From: SG8-30 sp964406445
GTDB taxonomy: Bacteria > Pseudomonadota > Gammaproteobacteria > Steroidobacterales > Steroidobacteraceae
Direction of reading: 5' to 3'
Assembly: GCA_964406445.1 (NCBI GenBank)
Contig: CAYORU010000001.1
Span: 1 to 64,000 of the forward strand
Length of the DNA stretch: 64,000 nucleotides
Part shown: positions 1 to 9,278 of the stretch, piece by piece
How the letters are laid out: every line of letters starts with the position of its first letter
How positions within the stretch are numbered: position 1 is the first letter of the stretch
The notes under the pieces: generated by a model
Seen by the model: only the letters and a program-made list of their open reading frames with translations
Told to the model about the DNA's origin: nothing
The model's database searches: none
Translations under genes and position numbers: made by a program

Positions 1-1
1 A

Positions 2-400
2 TCCGTCCGGTGGAGTCTAGTTATAGACTGTCTACTTGACGGGGGAGCTTACGCTACAACCGCAGAACGCACTGGCAGGTGGCTCGGCCGCGCGTGGCGA
101 GGACTCGCTCGGCAGGAAGTCCGCGCGGTCCAGTGGCTCGCCGGCAAGGGATTGCCAGCCGGTGTAACGCGGCTGCTGCTCGGGATCGTGAAGCTCTCCA
201 TCCTCGTCCTATTGCTGTATTCCGCATTCTGGCTCGCGCTGTTGCTCCTGCTCGGCGTTGCGGTGACGTGGGTCGCGCGTAACTCCGGTTCGGATTGGGA
301 GCGTGAGAACAATGCGGAATGGCGCGAAGGGCATTCCGGCTTCGGGCTGTACGATAAGAACGAGTGGCGCCGAGATATGGGAGATCCCGACGATCCTTAG
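2..400 (+). CDS. DUF3742 family ICE protein, 5' end outside the window
   Basis: The frame is open from the left edge to a stop at 398-400. The C-terminal part has a basic stretch (GRWLGRAWRGL), a long hydrophobic segment encoded at about 180-275 that fits one or two membrane helices, and an acidic tail with a WREGHSGFGLY motif. This motif and layout are typical of DUF3742 proteins, which sit next to traG at the distal end of PFGI-1-class conjugation modules. No convincing in-frame ATG is present before a TTG at 152, so the start is probably upstream of the window. It is convergent with traG, with only 18 bases between the stops. Its function in mating is unknown; family assignment is from recall of the family pattern. 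Confidence 0.7.
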   Translation, partial: SVRWSLVIDCLLDGGAYATTAERTGRWLGRAWRGLARQEVRAVQWLAGKGLPAGVTRLLLGIVKLSILVLLLYSAFWLALLLLLGVAVTWVARNSGSDWERENNAEWREGHSGFGLYDKNEWRRDMGDPDDP

Positions 401-418
401 TCGCAGATCGAAGGCGGC

Positions 419-1939
419 TTACTTTGCGGCTCCCTTCGATGCAACGGTCATGGCGATGCGTGAACCGCTTCCGCCCGCGTTCTTTGCATCCCCGCTTGCG
501 ACAGTAAGACCTGAAAGGATGTTCCCGGCCTGAACACCTGCCCAGGACAGAGCGATCACCCAAAACCCTGGCAAGACGATAAACATCATCGCCATCACGA
601 AGTTCAACAGCATGTCGCCGAAGGCGTTGTTCAACCCCATCAGCGGGTTGAAGTTGCTGTGTGGCGAGTTCCAGCCATAGAGTGCGTTCAAGATGCCGCT
701 GTCGATCCAGCGAGCCAATTGAAACCAGAAATCGACGAAGAACAGAGCGAACTGCACGCACGACGCTGTGACCAGGGTGCGCAAGTCGTAGGTGCCAAAG
801 ACCAGCACCAGTGGAATGCAGATCACTATCGCCATCTTTAGGAACGACAGGATCATCGGTAGCGACTGCCTCACTACGTCCATCGCAGGGAAGAAGCCGA
901 GCGATCCCACCGTCAGTCCCAGGTCCGAGGCGCCGCGGGTCACGACGTTGGGCAACGTCATACCGATCTGACCGCCGTAGTCGGTGTAGACGTGCCCCTG
1001 GTTCATGATCTGACTCTGCGGCGAAGCGATTGCGCGGATAACCGAATCGTTGACCTGTGCCTGGGTCAGAAAGCCCGCCCATTGGGCGAACCGGGACAGC
1101 AAGCCAGGATCGACCTCGGCAATCAAGCGATCGCGCAAGCCTTCGCCGCTGTCCAGCCACCATTGCCGGCAGTTCGGATAGCCGCCGCCATTCCCGACCT
1201 CGGCGAGCCCGGCGTCGCGCGAGTCGTCATACGGCCAGGCGGTGCGCGGCGTGCTCGAGCGATAGGCGTCATAGAAGCCGGCCGTATCCAGAAAGTAGCG
1301 TGAGCCGATCCAGGTCACGTCGTTCATCTGCTCATCGCTAAGCGTCGGCCGATTCATGAACAGCCTCGCACGAGCTGGGCCATAGCAGTCACGGGTGAAG
1401 TCAGCGACTTCTTGGGCCAGCACAGGATCGGCGATGCGAGTGCTGTCGATCTCCATGCGCATCTGTCTCAGGTCCGTGCCGCAGGGAATCGCCGCAACCG
1501 CTGCGCCGGTGACGGCCTTGGAGATCGAGTGCATGAAGAACCACCAGACCGGGACATAGGCGCTCTGGTTGTTGAGTGTCGTAAACGACGCCGACCAGTT
1601 GGTTTCTGACGGCAGCGGCACGTTGACCTGGCATTGCGTTGAGCGCGTGCGGTCGAACTGAATCGTGCTCAGATCAATCGGAATGAAGGGAATACCGGCG
1701 AACATGATGACGATGATCGCCACCCATACACGGTTCTCGATCCGCATGGACGAGAGCACGCCCTTGTTCCCTTCGTCCGCACCTTCCGCCCGAGCCCTGA
1801 GCCATTCCTGCAGGACGATGGCGAGGAACGGCAAGGCGAAGATGCCGCTTGCAACCAGGACATTCCAGATGCCGTTGTTGATGATCCAGGCAACCAGCGT
1901 CAGGTAATACTCAAGATAGTCTGTCGTGTAGAGAGTCAT
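419..1939 (-). CDS. traG: Conjugal transfer protein TraG (N-terminal domain type)
   Basis: A 506-residue inner-membrane protein with two hydrophobic segments near the N-terminus (residues about 15-42 and 73-90), a long Cys-containing periplasmic stretch, and a cluster of membrane helices in the last 160 residues. This is the layout of the TraG N-terminal-domain proteins of MPF type-G systems, thought to act in mating-pair stabilisation at the inner membrane. It is the last gene of the conjugation operon in this direction, 18 bases after the small membrane gene upstream. A GGAAGG sequence precedes the ATG. The periplasmic TraG/EexA-type exclusion tail of F-type TraG is absent, as is usual in this ICE family. 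Confidence 0.85.
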   Translation of the reverse strand: MTLYTTDYLEYYLTLVAWIINNGIWNVLVASGIFALPFLAIVLQEWLRARAEGADEGNKGVLSSMRIENRVWVAIIVIMFAGIPFIPIDLSTIQFDRTRSTQCQVNVPLPSETNWSASFTTLNNQSAYVPVWWFFMHSISKAVTGAAVAAIPCGTDLRQMRMEIDSTRIADPVLAQEVADFTRDCYGPARARLFMNRPTLSDEQMNDVTWIGSRYFLDTAGFYDAYRSSTPRTAWPYDDSRDAGLAEVGNGGGYPNCRQWWLDSGEGLRDRLIAEVDPGLLSRFAQWAGFLTQAQVNDSVIRAIASPQSQIMNQGHVYTDYGGQIGMTLPNVVTRGASDLGLTVGSLGFFPAMDVVRQSLPMILSFLKMAIVICIPLVLVFGTYDLRTLVTASCVQFALFFVDFWFQLARWIDSGILNALYGWNSPHSNFNPLMGLNNAFGDMLLNFVMAMMFIVLPGFWVIALSWAGVQAGNILSGLTVASGDAKNAGGSGSRIAMTVASKGAAK

Positions 1940-1957
1940 GATTGCCTTCCAGCATCG

Positions 1958-2287
1958 CTACGGCTGCTGCCACAGCACGCTGAATTCCAGCAGCGCGATT
2001 GCAGCGACCGCCCCGATTTCCGTGCGCAGCAGTCGCCGACGCGATTCAGTAGAGTTGTCGCGTTTGAGCAGGCGTCGGCGCATCCATATCCATCCGTAGA
2101 TCGTCGCCCCGTACAGGCAGAGCCGCCAGACGAGGAAGTGGCTGGCGTGTTCGTTCAGCCATCGGTTCCAGCCGTCCACGTTGCCGGCTACGCCGATGCC
2201 GACGACGTTGATGCCCACGGCCACGAACACGAGCAACGCAATCCATCCGAGCGTGCGTGCGAGCTGGCGGTTGAACAGCCGCCTCAT
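1958..2287 (-). CDS. Small ICE membrane protein of unknown function
   Basis: A 109-residue protein with a basic N-terminus, a hydrophobic segment at about residues 13-33, a second amphipathic stretch around 50-68 and a third hydrophobic stretch near the C-terminus, separated by Arg-rich turns (MRRRLLKR). I do not recognise a named domain. Its start overlaps the stop of the TIGR03755 gene upstream by four bases (ATGA), so it is translationally coupled. A small membrane ORF in this position is common in this ICE class. It is probably an accessory component of the mating apparatus, but that rests only on position. Confidence 0.7.
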   Translation of the reverse strand: MRRLFNRQLARTLGWIALLVFVAVGINVVGIGVAGNVDGWNRWLNEHASHFLVWRLCLYGATIYGWIWMRRRLLKRDNSTESRRRLLRTEIGAVAAIALLEFSVLWQQP

Positions 2288-3693
2288 GGCGGGTTGCTTG
2301 GGTTCTGAGGCCTCTGGATGGTATCGAGGCGATTGCGCTCGGTATCGCCCTGGTAGATGCCTCGCGAACCGGCGCTGCGCGTACCGTGGCGCTGGATGAT
2401 CGCCATGGGCGAGTTCGCAGCCAGTTCGCGCCGCAGCTCCAGCTCGGTTTTCAGGTTGTTGATCTCCTGCTCCAGCAGGCTGCTCTCGTGCGTGATGGCT
2501 TGCTGAGCGAGTTGATTGGCGGCGACGTTCGGTTCCTTGCGGCCGGTAAGCAACGTTCGCTGCAACAGCAAGGCCTTCTCCAGCACGCTCGACAGCGCAA
2601 CTTCCGAGGCCAGGCGCCGAGCGAGGATGTCCTGGTCGGGCTCCTCTCGGAGCGCCTCGATGACGCCGCGTGTGATCGGCAAGGAAGTGCTGCCCGCTGC
2701 TTCAAGATTGGCAAAGGTGGTGGGATTCGCCCCGTTGAGCAGGCCCCTGAGCGCCTCCAGCCTGACCTCGTATTCCTCCTGAATTAGCGGAGTGAGGCCC
2801 ACGCCGGGGGTCGTCTGCGTCTTGACGCAACTCTCGCAAGTACGCTGCTCTTGCTCGCCGAGTACGCGGATCGCCCAATCCACCGCGGCCTGCGGAGATG
2901 CCCAGGTCTGGCAGCTCAGCCGGTTTCCGCAGGTCGCGCCGTCGATCGGCGATGTATCGGTTGCGGAGCGCCCATTGAGGAGGTTGTAGCCGGCGCGAGT
3001 CACATCGCCGACCACACGAATCGCCTCTTGCCCCGCGCCACCGGCATTGCCGCCGCCGACCCAGGGCACGCCGCCATTGCCGCGGCTCGCCTCTGCTTGC
3101 TCGATGGCCGATACGGCATCCGTGCCGGCCACGGCCTGCTTGAGCGCCATGCCCTCGGCCAACTGGTCCCACCCCAACTGGCCGCCGGCCATGTCGGCCA
3201 TCCGCTCGGCGATCGCGCGGCAGGTCAGCTTCGAGCGATCGAAGTCCAACCGTGCCTGCAAGATGCCGTTGGTCAGCAGGTTGTACAACCCCGGATCTGC
3301 GCGCTGGATGATCAGCGCCGGCAACGACGCCACGGCAGCCGTAGCACTCTGGATCACGTTGCTCATGATCGCTTGAAAGCCCTGGGTGATCCCGTTGAGC
3401 TGGTTCTGCAGCGTGGTCGTGATGCTCATGTCGCCGCAGATGAGGTTGCTGTTCCAGCCGATACCCACTCCAATGCTCTGCATCTGGCCGACCGGCCCCA
3501 TCGACACAGCCCGGCCGCCACCAATGCTGTAGAGCACGTCATCGCCGATGACGCTGCCACGATGGTAAATGCCGTAGTCGTTCACGCTTGTCTGCGCCAA
3601 CAGCCCACCGCTACCGAAGATCAGCAGGCCCACCAGAAGAATCCGACGCACACGCGCCGGGGCGATGTTCGAGTGAAGTACCGCGGGATTCAT
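2284..3693 (-). CDS. Integrating conjugative element protein, TIGR03755 (PFL_4711) family
   Basis: A 469-residue exported protein with a signal-like segment at residues 15-33 ending in LLAQ, followed by the characteristic YGIYHRGSVIGDDVLYSIGGG region and a Gly-rich VGGGNAGGAG stretch at about residue 213. Several Cys residues (ICGDM, CRAIA, CGNRLSC, CESC) suggest disulphides, in keeping with the Dsb-like protein encoded in the same operon. The family is a conserved MPF type-G component whose exact role is not established. It lies 10 bases after the TIGR03756 gene and overlaps the next small gene. Confidence 0.88.
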   Translation of the reverse strand: MNPAVLHSNIAPARVRRILLVGLLIFGSGGLLAQTSVNDYGIYHRGSVIGDDVLYSIGGGRAVSMGPVGQMQSIGVGIGWNSNLICGDMSITTTLQNQLNGITQGFQAIMSNVIQSATAAVASLPALIIQRADPGLYNLLTNGILQARLDFDRSKLTCRAIAERMADMAGGQLGWDQLAEGMALKQAVAGTDAVSAIEQAEASRGNGGVPWVGGGNAGGAGQEAIRVVGDVTRAGYNLLNGRSATDTSPIDGATCGNRLSCQTWASPQAAVDWAIRVLGEQEQRTCESCVKTQTTPGVGLTPLIQEEYEVRLEALRGLLNGANPTTFANLEAAGSTSLPITRGVIEALREEPDQDILARRLASEVALSSVLEKALLLQRTLLTGRKEPNVAANQLAQQAITHESSLLEQEINNLKTELELRRELAANSPMAIIQRHGTRSAGSRGIYQGDTERNRLDTIQRPQNPSNPP

Positions 3694-3703
3694 CGGCCGA
3701 TCC

Positions 3704-4642
3704 TCAGTTGAATACGATGCTGCCCAGGAACACCTGGCCGCGCCGTTGGCAGCAGGAGTACGGCCGCCAGAGCGCCCAGGCGTAATCGCCTTGCTGGGCC
3801 TGGATGCGCAGGTCGTCGTGCGGGAAGACGGTGCAGGACGACGACAGCCGCGGTGTCAGTTCCTGCCACTTGCCGGTTTCCGCGTCGCTTTCCATCAGGG
3901 CGCCCGCCGGCCAGTAGCCTGAACTCTCGTCGGAGAGCAGCGATTGATAGACATGAAGCTGGCCGCGCCGGGTCACGACATCGCCCGCACGTTGGGCAAC
4001 GACGGCCGCAGCCTTGTAGTCGTCCACGTGATGCAGGAATCCGCCGCGCGGGTATACATTCCCCCAAAGATTCAGCCCGAGACGGGTGCCGATCTCGCGC
4101 ATACCGGGAATCAGGGACTCGGGATAGACGGACTCAGGAATGTTGTAGCGCCAGGCCACGGTATCCAGCGTGCTCAACAAATAAGGCATGAAAGCCGTGC
4201 CCGCACCCGAGCACGAGTAACCCAACTGGCTGACGAATTCGCTGAAGATGGTCGCGGCCGGATGCCCGATCACATCGGCGTTCTTGAATCGCGCGAGATT
4301 GTTCTCGTGGTCCTCGTTCGTCGTGCCATCACCGCCACCCTGGGCGGTGGGATTCGGCATGCTCATTGCGCGCACTTCGACCCAGGGGTTCTCGCCCGTA
4401 TTCGAGTAGCTGGACACCACCGCGTCGGGGACGTAGTGCTCCACCCTTACCGATGTTTCCAGCGAGCAGCCGGTGATCGTGCAGAGCAACCAGTAGCAGA
4501 TACCCCGCACTCGGTAGGCAATGCAGTCCGGGGACAACGCCGAGCCAGTGATGGTCGCGGTGTCGATCGCGAAAGCGTTGATGGAGACACCTAGCATCAT
4601 GGCTGCGATGCAGGTGCGCCAGCCGCGACGGGATAGCATCAT
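3704..4642 (-). CDS. Integrating conjugative element protein, TIGR03756 (PFL_4710, TraU-like) family
   Basis: A 312-residue secreted protein with an N-terminal signal peptide (residues about 10-26, cleaved near AFAID). It has many cysteines in the TraU-like pattern, including CIAYRVRGICYWLLC at about residues 39-53 and a CCQRRGQVF motif near the C-terminus. TraU-like proteins act in the periplasm during pilus assembly and mating. Its start overlaps the stop of the TIGR03757 gene by four bases (ATGA), so both are translated from one message. Confidence is high because length, cysteine pattern and gene order all agree. Confidence 0.88.
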   Translation of the reverse strand: MMLSRRGWRTCIAAMMLGVSINAFAIDTATITGSALSPDCIAYRVRGICYWLLCTITGCSLETSVRVEHYVPDAVVSSYSNTGENPWVEVRAMSMPNPTAQGGGDGTTNEDHENNLARFKNADVIGHPAATIFSEFVSQLGYSCSGAGTAFMPYLLSTLDTVAWRYNIPESVYPESLIPGMREIGTRLGLNLWGNVYPRGGFLHHVDDYKAAAVVAQRAGDVVTRRGQLHVYQSLLSDESSGYWPAGALMESDAETGKWQELTPRLSSSCTVFPHDDLRIQAQQGDYAWALWRPYSCCQRRGQVFLGSIVFN

Positions 4643-5073
4643 GGTTTCGTCCTCCTGAATTCCTCTATGCGCGCAAGAGCGCGGGCGATGTCACGCTCGC
4701 CGTAGACGACGTAACGTTGGTCGACGACGACAGCGGGAATCTTGGTGATGCCGAGACTCCAGGCATCGGTCACGCCCTGATAGGCGTTGGCTAAACGGCG
4801 CTGCAGTTCGGCACCGCCTACTTTCAGCCGCTGCTGGACAATGGCCGCCGCTTGGGTTGGATCGGCAGGCAGGTTGGCGGCCAGGTCGGCTTCAATGCGT
4901 GCCGGAGCGTCCAGCTCGAAGACGCTCACGCCGGCGGGCGCTTGGATTGGGTGATGTCGATCGGTGAACACCCGGATGTCCGTCGCCATGGCATTGGCCG
5001 CTGCCAATAGCCAGCCAAGCCCGATCATCGGCCAAGGCCGGCGCAACCACCTCCCGACACGTTCACGAAACAT
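4639..5073 (-). CDS. Integrating conjugative element protein, TIGR03757 (PFL_4709) family
   Basis: A 144-residue exported protein with an Arg-rich N-terminus and a hydrophobic signal segment at residues about 13-30 ending in AMATD. The mature part has a TRDIRVFTD-like strand start and the motif ITKIPAVVVDQRYVVYGERD. This resembles the C-terminal part of thioredoxin-like TrbC/TraW proteins, where a cis-Pro strand leads into a substrate groove, although no CxxC is present. Gene order next to TIGR03756 supports the family call. The 124-base gap upstream (5074-5197) holds no gene that I can support. Confidence 0.85.
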   Translation of the reverse strand: MFRERVGRWLRRPWPMIGLGWLLAAANAMATDIRVFTDRHHPIQAPAGVSVFELDAPARIEADLAANLPADPTQAAAIVQQRLKVGGAELQRRLANAYQGVTDAWSLGITKIPAVVVDQRYVVYGERDIARALARIEEFRRTKP

Positions 5074-5197
5074 GGGCTGACTACTCCGAGATTGTTACCC
5101 GTGGTAGTCGATCCGATCAGTCGAGTGCGCACCATCAACAAAGCGCAATACCATCCGCCCGCTTTCTTCCAGGCGCAGCCAGAAAGGTGCGTCGCAG

Positions 5198-5950
5198 CTA
5201 GTTGGTTGCGGAGCCGGTGGACTGAGGAGGCATGTCCGACGCTTCGGACGTTACTTGGGTCGGCGATGATTCGTCGTTAGACGACACGAGCAAATCGAGC
5301 GCGGACAGCAGAGCGTCGCCTTCGACCGGGCCTGGCGGCAACCGGAGCGACTTGCCAGTGTGGTTGTCGGTCAGGCGTAGCGAGGGCGTCGCGACGACTT
5401 GGTTTTGTGCGGCATCCTCAACCTGCGCGCGGATTACGGCGTCAGGTCGCGTGCTTGCCATACACTCCTTCAGAGCAGGCGTTGCACTTGGGAGCCGCGC
5501 ATCTGCTGGCAGTCCCTCACCATCACCGCGCGTATGCTGATGAATCCATTCGATGGCGCTCCAAAACGCCGCGCGCCCTGCAGATTCACCGGCGCATTCC
5601 GCTAGGCGCGCACTTTGTGTGGCAGCGGGCTCGTGCATCGGCAAAGGGAAATGATGCCACTGCCAGTTCACGTCCGGATTGGCGTCGATCCACTGCTTCA
5701 ATACACGGAAGTAGGCTTTGCAGTAGGGGCATTCGAGGTCGGCATACTCGACCAACGTAAAGCGCGCATCAAGGCGGCCATAGCGCCACGGCGGCCCTGC
5801 TGGCTCCGACTCCTTGGTGGCCTGCGGGTTGTCCGGCTGCGGGCTGCGGTTGAGAGACCAGGCCAACAGCACGATGAGCATCGCAACGACAACCATGCTC
5901 GGCCACAGATATTGCCGTGCTTTGATCTGATTCTTCAGTGGGCTGCGCAT
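5198..5950 (-). CDS. DsbA-like thiol-disulphide protein of the conjugation operon
   Basis: A 250-residue membrane-anchored periplasmic thioredoxin-fold protein. The N-terminus has one transmembrane segment (residues about 17-32), then a linker, then EYADLECPYCKAY with the active-site CPYC at residues 74-77, and a VVATPSLRL cis-proline loop near residue 205. The gene starts 10 bases after the VirB4 stop at 5961; the longer upstream frame would overlap VirB4, so the ATG at 5950 is preferred. It probably forms disulphides in the Cys-rich TIGR03755 and TIGR03756 products. The C-terminal tail is low complexity (Ser/Thr/Pro). Confidence 0.85.
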   Translation of the reverse strand: MRSPLKNQIKARQYLWPSMVVVAMLIVLLAWSLNRSPQPDNPQATKESEPAGPPWRYGRLDARFTLVEYADLECPYCKAYFRVLKQWIDANPDVNWQWHHFPLPMHEPAATQSARLAECAGESAGRAAFWSAIEWIHQHTRGDGEGLPADARLPSATPALKECMASTRPDAVIRAQVEDAAQNQVVATPSLRLTDNHTGKSLRLPPGPVEGDALLSALDLLVSSNDESSPTQVTSEASDMPPQSTGSATN

Positions 5951-5960
5951 GACCTGATAC

Positions 5961-8843
5961 TCACTCGAACGCATCAAGTGGCAAGGGCTCAATGCCGCGT
6001 GCTCGGTCGATCTTTTCGGCCACACGGAAGGCAGCGACCAGTTCGCTGACCCCAAACTGCTGCATCAACTGGTAGCGTTCCGCCTTCTCCTCGGGTTCGG
6101 TCATCGCCAAGGCAAGGTAGAGGCTCGGTGGCACGGCGCGAAACAAGGCTTCCATCGACTTCGACAGGATCACGCCTTCGCTGAACTTGCCAGCTTCCTT
6201 GCGGGCCGAAAGCATCATCGCCTTCTGTGCGGGATTGAGTTCGCGGAAACGCGCAATCTTCTCTACTTCATCGGGAGGCATCGACAGGCAGATCCACCAC
6301 TCGATCATGTTGAGCATTGAAGATGCAGTAGGCGGTATGTCATCCAGATTCTGTGTCGCCATCCAGAACCACGCATTGAGCTTGCGCCACATCTTCGTGA
6401 TCTTGGTGACTTGAGGTGGGATCAATGGAACGCGCAAGGGAATGTGACCCTCATCAGTTGCCATGATGATCGGTCGGCCCAGGTACTGGTCCCGTTCGGC
6501 GATATTGTTGACAGCAGTAACCAGCGATATGTAGGCGATGCTGAGTTGGGCGCTGTAGCCCTCACGGGCGAAGGTGGCCAGATCGACGATGGTCACGTCA
6601 GCTTCCGGCCAGGGAGTGCCAGGTCGATTGAACATCTTGCCGTCAACGCCCTGGCAGAAAATATCCATGGCGTCCGCCATCTCAAGCAGCCGCGCCCGGC
6701 GTGCGTCCGTCAGAATCAGGTCGGTGGATCGGCGTCGCAAGGCGTCTCGCACGTCCTCGGTCAGAACCGGCCGATCGGTACGGACGCATTCGTGCGCAGC
6801 ATCCAGGATGCACTGACGAATGAGACTGCGATCGGCGCGAGTCATGCGCGCTTCTTCTTTTTCCTCACCGCCGGTAATCATCAGTCGTGCTGTGATCTCC
6901 AGCTCGCCCAAGACGTCGCGCGGTTCGTCGTCCTCCAGCAACTCATCCACGGCTTCCGGGTCTTCTTGCACCTCCACGGCCAAGGTCTTCACCTGGTTCG
7001 GTGTCTTCACTAAGCGCGTGGCGTCAACGAACGGTGCGAGGCTGATATCCGCTCCGGGTGCCAGCTTGACGCGGTGCACGGTCACGCTCAGGTCTTGCGC
7101 AAAATCACCCCACAGCCCAAACGAGTTGCCGGCTTCGACGATGAATAGTCGCGGACGATAGATCGCCGTGATCTGGTTCAGGATGTTGTTGAGTGTTGCG
7201 CTCTTTCCGCTTCCCGTTGGGCCGAACAGGAACAAGTGAGCATTCATCTGCCGGTCGAGGCGATTGAAGGGGTCGAACGTGATGGCGCCACCACCGCGAT
7301 TGAAGAAGGTGATGCCGGGATGCCCCGTGCCCTGATTGCGCCCCCATACTGGCGCGAGGTTCGCTACATGCTGTGCGAACATCAACTGCGTGTACCACTG
7401 ACGCCGATCTTTGGCGGGGTCGTAGACACACGGCAGCCAGCGCAGGTAGCTGTTTAGTGGCGCGACTTCATCATCCTCGCGCACGGGTTGCAGCCCCGCA
7501 TTGAGCATCACGTTGGCAAGCTGCACCCCGCGCGCATCGAGGTCGGTCAGGTCACGTCCGCGCAAATAAAACGCCAGTGCACCTCGATAGAGCTTGTGCG
7601 CACTGCCGATCAGCGAACGCGCCTGCTGTACGTCCTGGCGCGTTTGCTCGGAAGCCAGCGTTTCGCCGACCGCCTTCTTGCCCAAGTAATTCAGGTGAGC
7701 TTCGAGAACGTCCTGCGGCGTAGCGACCAACGTGAGACACATCACCGTGTCCTCGGGCATCTGATCGAATAGCGCGTTGAACGAATCTCCGCCCTTGCGC
7801 GTTTCGCCGGTCAGGTGTCCAGTCGTCGGCGGTGCACGCAGCCGGTCGAGCACCATGACCCGATGCGGCATATCATCGAAGAACCACAATCCGTCTTTCA
7901 CGTCGGAGCGCGGCTGGCCGAAGAACAGGCGCTGAGAGAAGTCCACGCCGCTGGCGAGTTCGATTTCGCCTTCGTCGGTTTCGTCGGGATAACCAGCCAA
8001 ACGATAGAAACGCTCGCGATCCTCGGTTGTCGTGCCCAGCAAGCGCGGGTTCGGGTGGAACCAGCGCAGCAACCAGGCATGGATGTCCGCCGCACCTAAG
8101 CGCCGTGTCTTGATGCCCGCATTCACAAGACCGCCGGTAAGTCGCTCGCAAACCGTTGCGAGCGCGTGCTCCGGCGACTGGCTGCGGCGAGGTGAAGCGC
8201 CGGGCGCACGCCGGTAAACGACCATGCGCACGCGGCGCATCTGCCCGCGCCATGGCAGGCGGGATACAGTGGTGTCCTCGAATAGACCACCTGACTTCGC
8301 GATGGCCCGCAGATGGTGAGTGAAGAAGCGCAGGTAGAAATTGGTGAACGCGCTGCCCTGTGCACGGGGCTGCACGTAGTTTTGCAACGTATGCAGGTAG
8401 CTTTCCCAATCGGCCTCATCCTGGGCGTAGAGCTGCACCACCCAGGGCTGCTCATCGAGTTCGTCGAAGCTGTCCTGTAGCGCGTTCTCCAGTGCATCGC
8501 GCGCTTGCCACAGCCAATGGACTTCGCGCCCCTCGGTGCCGAGCGGCGTCAACTCGAAGAAGGCGGCCACGGATTCGCCGTCTTCCAGCAGCATGCAGCC
8601 GTGCTCGGGCAGGTATTCGACCCAGGGAAGAAAGTCCACGAACGAGGGAGCAACGTCATACAGGGCTTGTTCATCCGCCAGCGTTGCCCGTCTGCGCGTC
8701 GAATCACGCCCCGCGCCCGGTTTGGGGATGCCATCACGCCGCAGCGCGGCCACATGGCGCTCCCAGGCATCGGCAGGCGAAGCGTCCGACGGCACAGCCT
8801 TCTGCTTTCCACGCAACCACGACGGGGGCAGGGACCAAGCCAT
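5961..8843 (-). CDS. traC: Conjugative transfer ATPase, VirB4/TraC type (TIGR03744, PFL_4706 family)
   Basis: A 960-residue cytoplasmic ATPase that energises the T4SS. A Walker A motif (GPTGSGKSAT) lies around residues 530-545, and a Walker B-like segment (IIMATDEGH) near residue 790. The N-terminal half is the VirB4/TraC inner-membrane docking region. The length is normal for the PFL_4706 family. It is directly adjacent to the lipoprotein gene upstream (stop and start touch at 8843/8844), so the two are co-translated. No inactivating change is visible. Confidence 0.93.
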   Translation of the reverse strand: MAWSLPPSWLRGKQKAVPSDASPADAWERHVAALRRDGIPKPGAGRDSTRRRATLADEQALYDVAPSFVDFLPWVEYLPEHGCMLLEDGESVAAFFELTPLGTEGREVHWLWQARDALENALQDSFDELDEQPWVVQLYAQDEADWESYLHTLQNYVQPRAQGSAFTNFYLRFFTHHLRAIAKSGGLFEDTTVSRLPWRGQMRRVRMVVYRRAPGASPRRSQSPEHALATVCERLTGGLVNAGIKTRRLGAADIHAWLLRWFHPNPRLLGTTTEDRERFYRLAGYPDETDEGEIELASGVDFSQRLFFGQPRSDVKDGLWFFDDMPHRVMVLDRLRAPPTTGHLTGETRKGGDSFNALFDQMPEDTVMCLTLVATPQDVLEAHLNYLGKKAVGETLASEQTRQDVQQARSLIGSAHKLYRGALAFYLRGRDLTDLDARGVQLANVMLNAGLQPVREDDEVAPLNSYLRWLPCVYDPAKDRRQWYTQLMFAQHVANLAPVWGRNQGTGHPGITFFNRGGGAITFDPFNRLDRQMNAHLFLFGPTGSGKSATLNNILNQITAIYRPRLFIVEAGNSFGLWGDFAQDLSVTVHRVKLAPGADISLAPFVDATRLVKTPNQVKTLAVEVQEDPEAVDELLEDDEPRDVLGELEITARLMITGGEEKEEARMTRADRSLIRQCILDAAHECVRTDRPVLTEDVRDALRRRSTDLILTDARRARLLEMADAMDIFCQGVDGKMFNRPGTPWPEADVTIVDLATFAREGYSAQLSIAYISLVTAVNNIAERDQYLGRPIIMATDEGHIPLRVPLIPPQVTKITKMWRKLNAWFWMATQNLDDIPPTASSMLNMIEWWICLSMPPDEVEKIARFRELNPAQKAMMLSARKEAGKFSEGVILSKSMEALFRAVPPSLYLALAMTEPEEKAERYQLMQQFGVSELVAAFRVAEKIDRARGIEPLPLDAFE

Positions 8844-9278
8844 TCAGTAGTCCTCCACCCGTTCGCCTGGTAGCGCGTACTGGACGCGCTGATACAGCGG
8901 AAACACCGTGCTGTAGCCGGGCACGGGCACCGGATCGGTGCCTGCCAGGTGCGGGAACACGTACATCACCAGGTCCGGGTTCGGCAGGCGCTTGAACTGA
9001 CTGTAAATCTCGTTCCGTGCTGTCCGGGTGTAGTGGGCCTGTTCAGCGGGCGCGGCCTGCACGTCCGCATCGGTAAGCGGTCGGCGCAGGACTTGTCGTG
9101 CGTCTAGCAGCTCGCGCGCCGTCCGCCCGCCACCGGCCGCACCGCCTGTTTCCTGGTTCCAGACTTCGAGCATGGTGTGGCCTTCGTGCGTGAGCAGCCT
9201 CTCCTTGTTGGTGGCGCAACCGGCGAGCGCCACAAACACCGTGATGACGACGAACCGTTCAGTCCAGGTCCGAAACAT
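8844..9278 (-). CDS. Conjugative transfer region lipoprotein, TIGR03751 family
   Basis: A 144-residue lipoprotein with a lipobox (VALAGC) in its signal segment, so Cys is the predicted lipidated residue. The mature part contains HTMLEVWNQ and ends in PGERVEDY, as seen in TIGR03751 members. It is taken as a VirB7/TraV-like outer-membrane tether. I use the ATG at 9278 because GGAGG lies five bases upstream; an in-frame ATG at 9290 has no such site. The start overlaps the end of the TIGR03752 gene by 20 bases. Confidence 0.87.
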   Translation of the reverse strand: MFRTWTERFVVITVFVALAGCATNKERLLTHEGHTMLEVWNQETGGAAGGGRTARELLDARQVLRRPLTDADVQAAPAEQAHYTRTARNEIYSQFKRLPNPDLVMYVFPHLAGTDPVPVPGYSTVFPLYQRVQYALPGERVEDY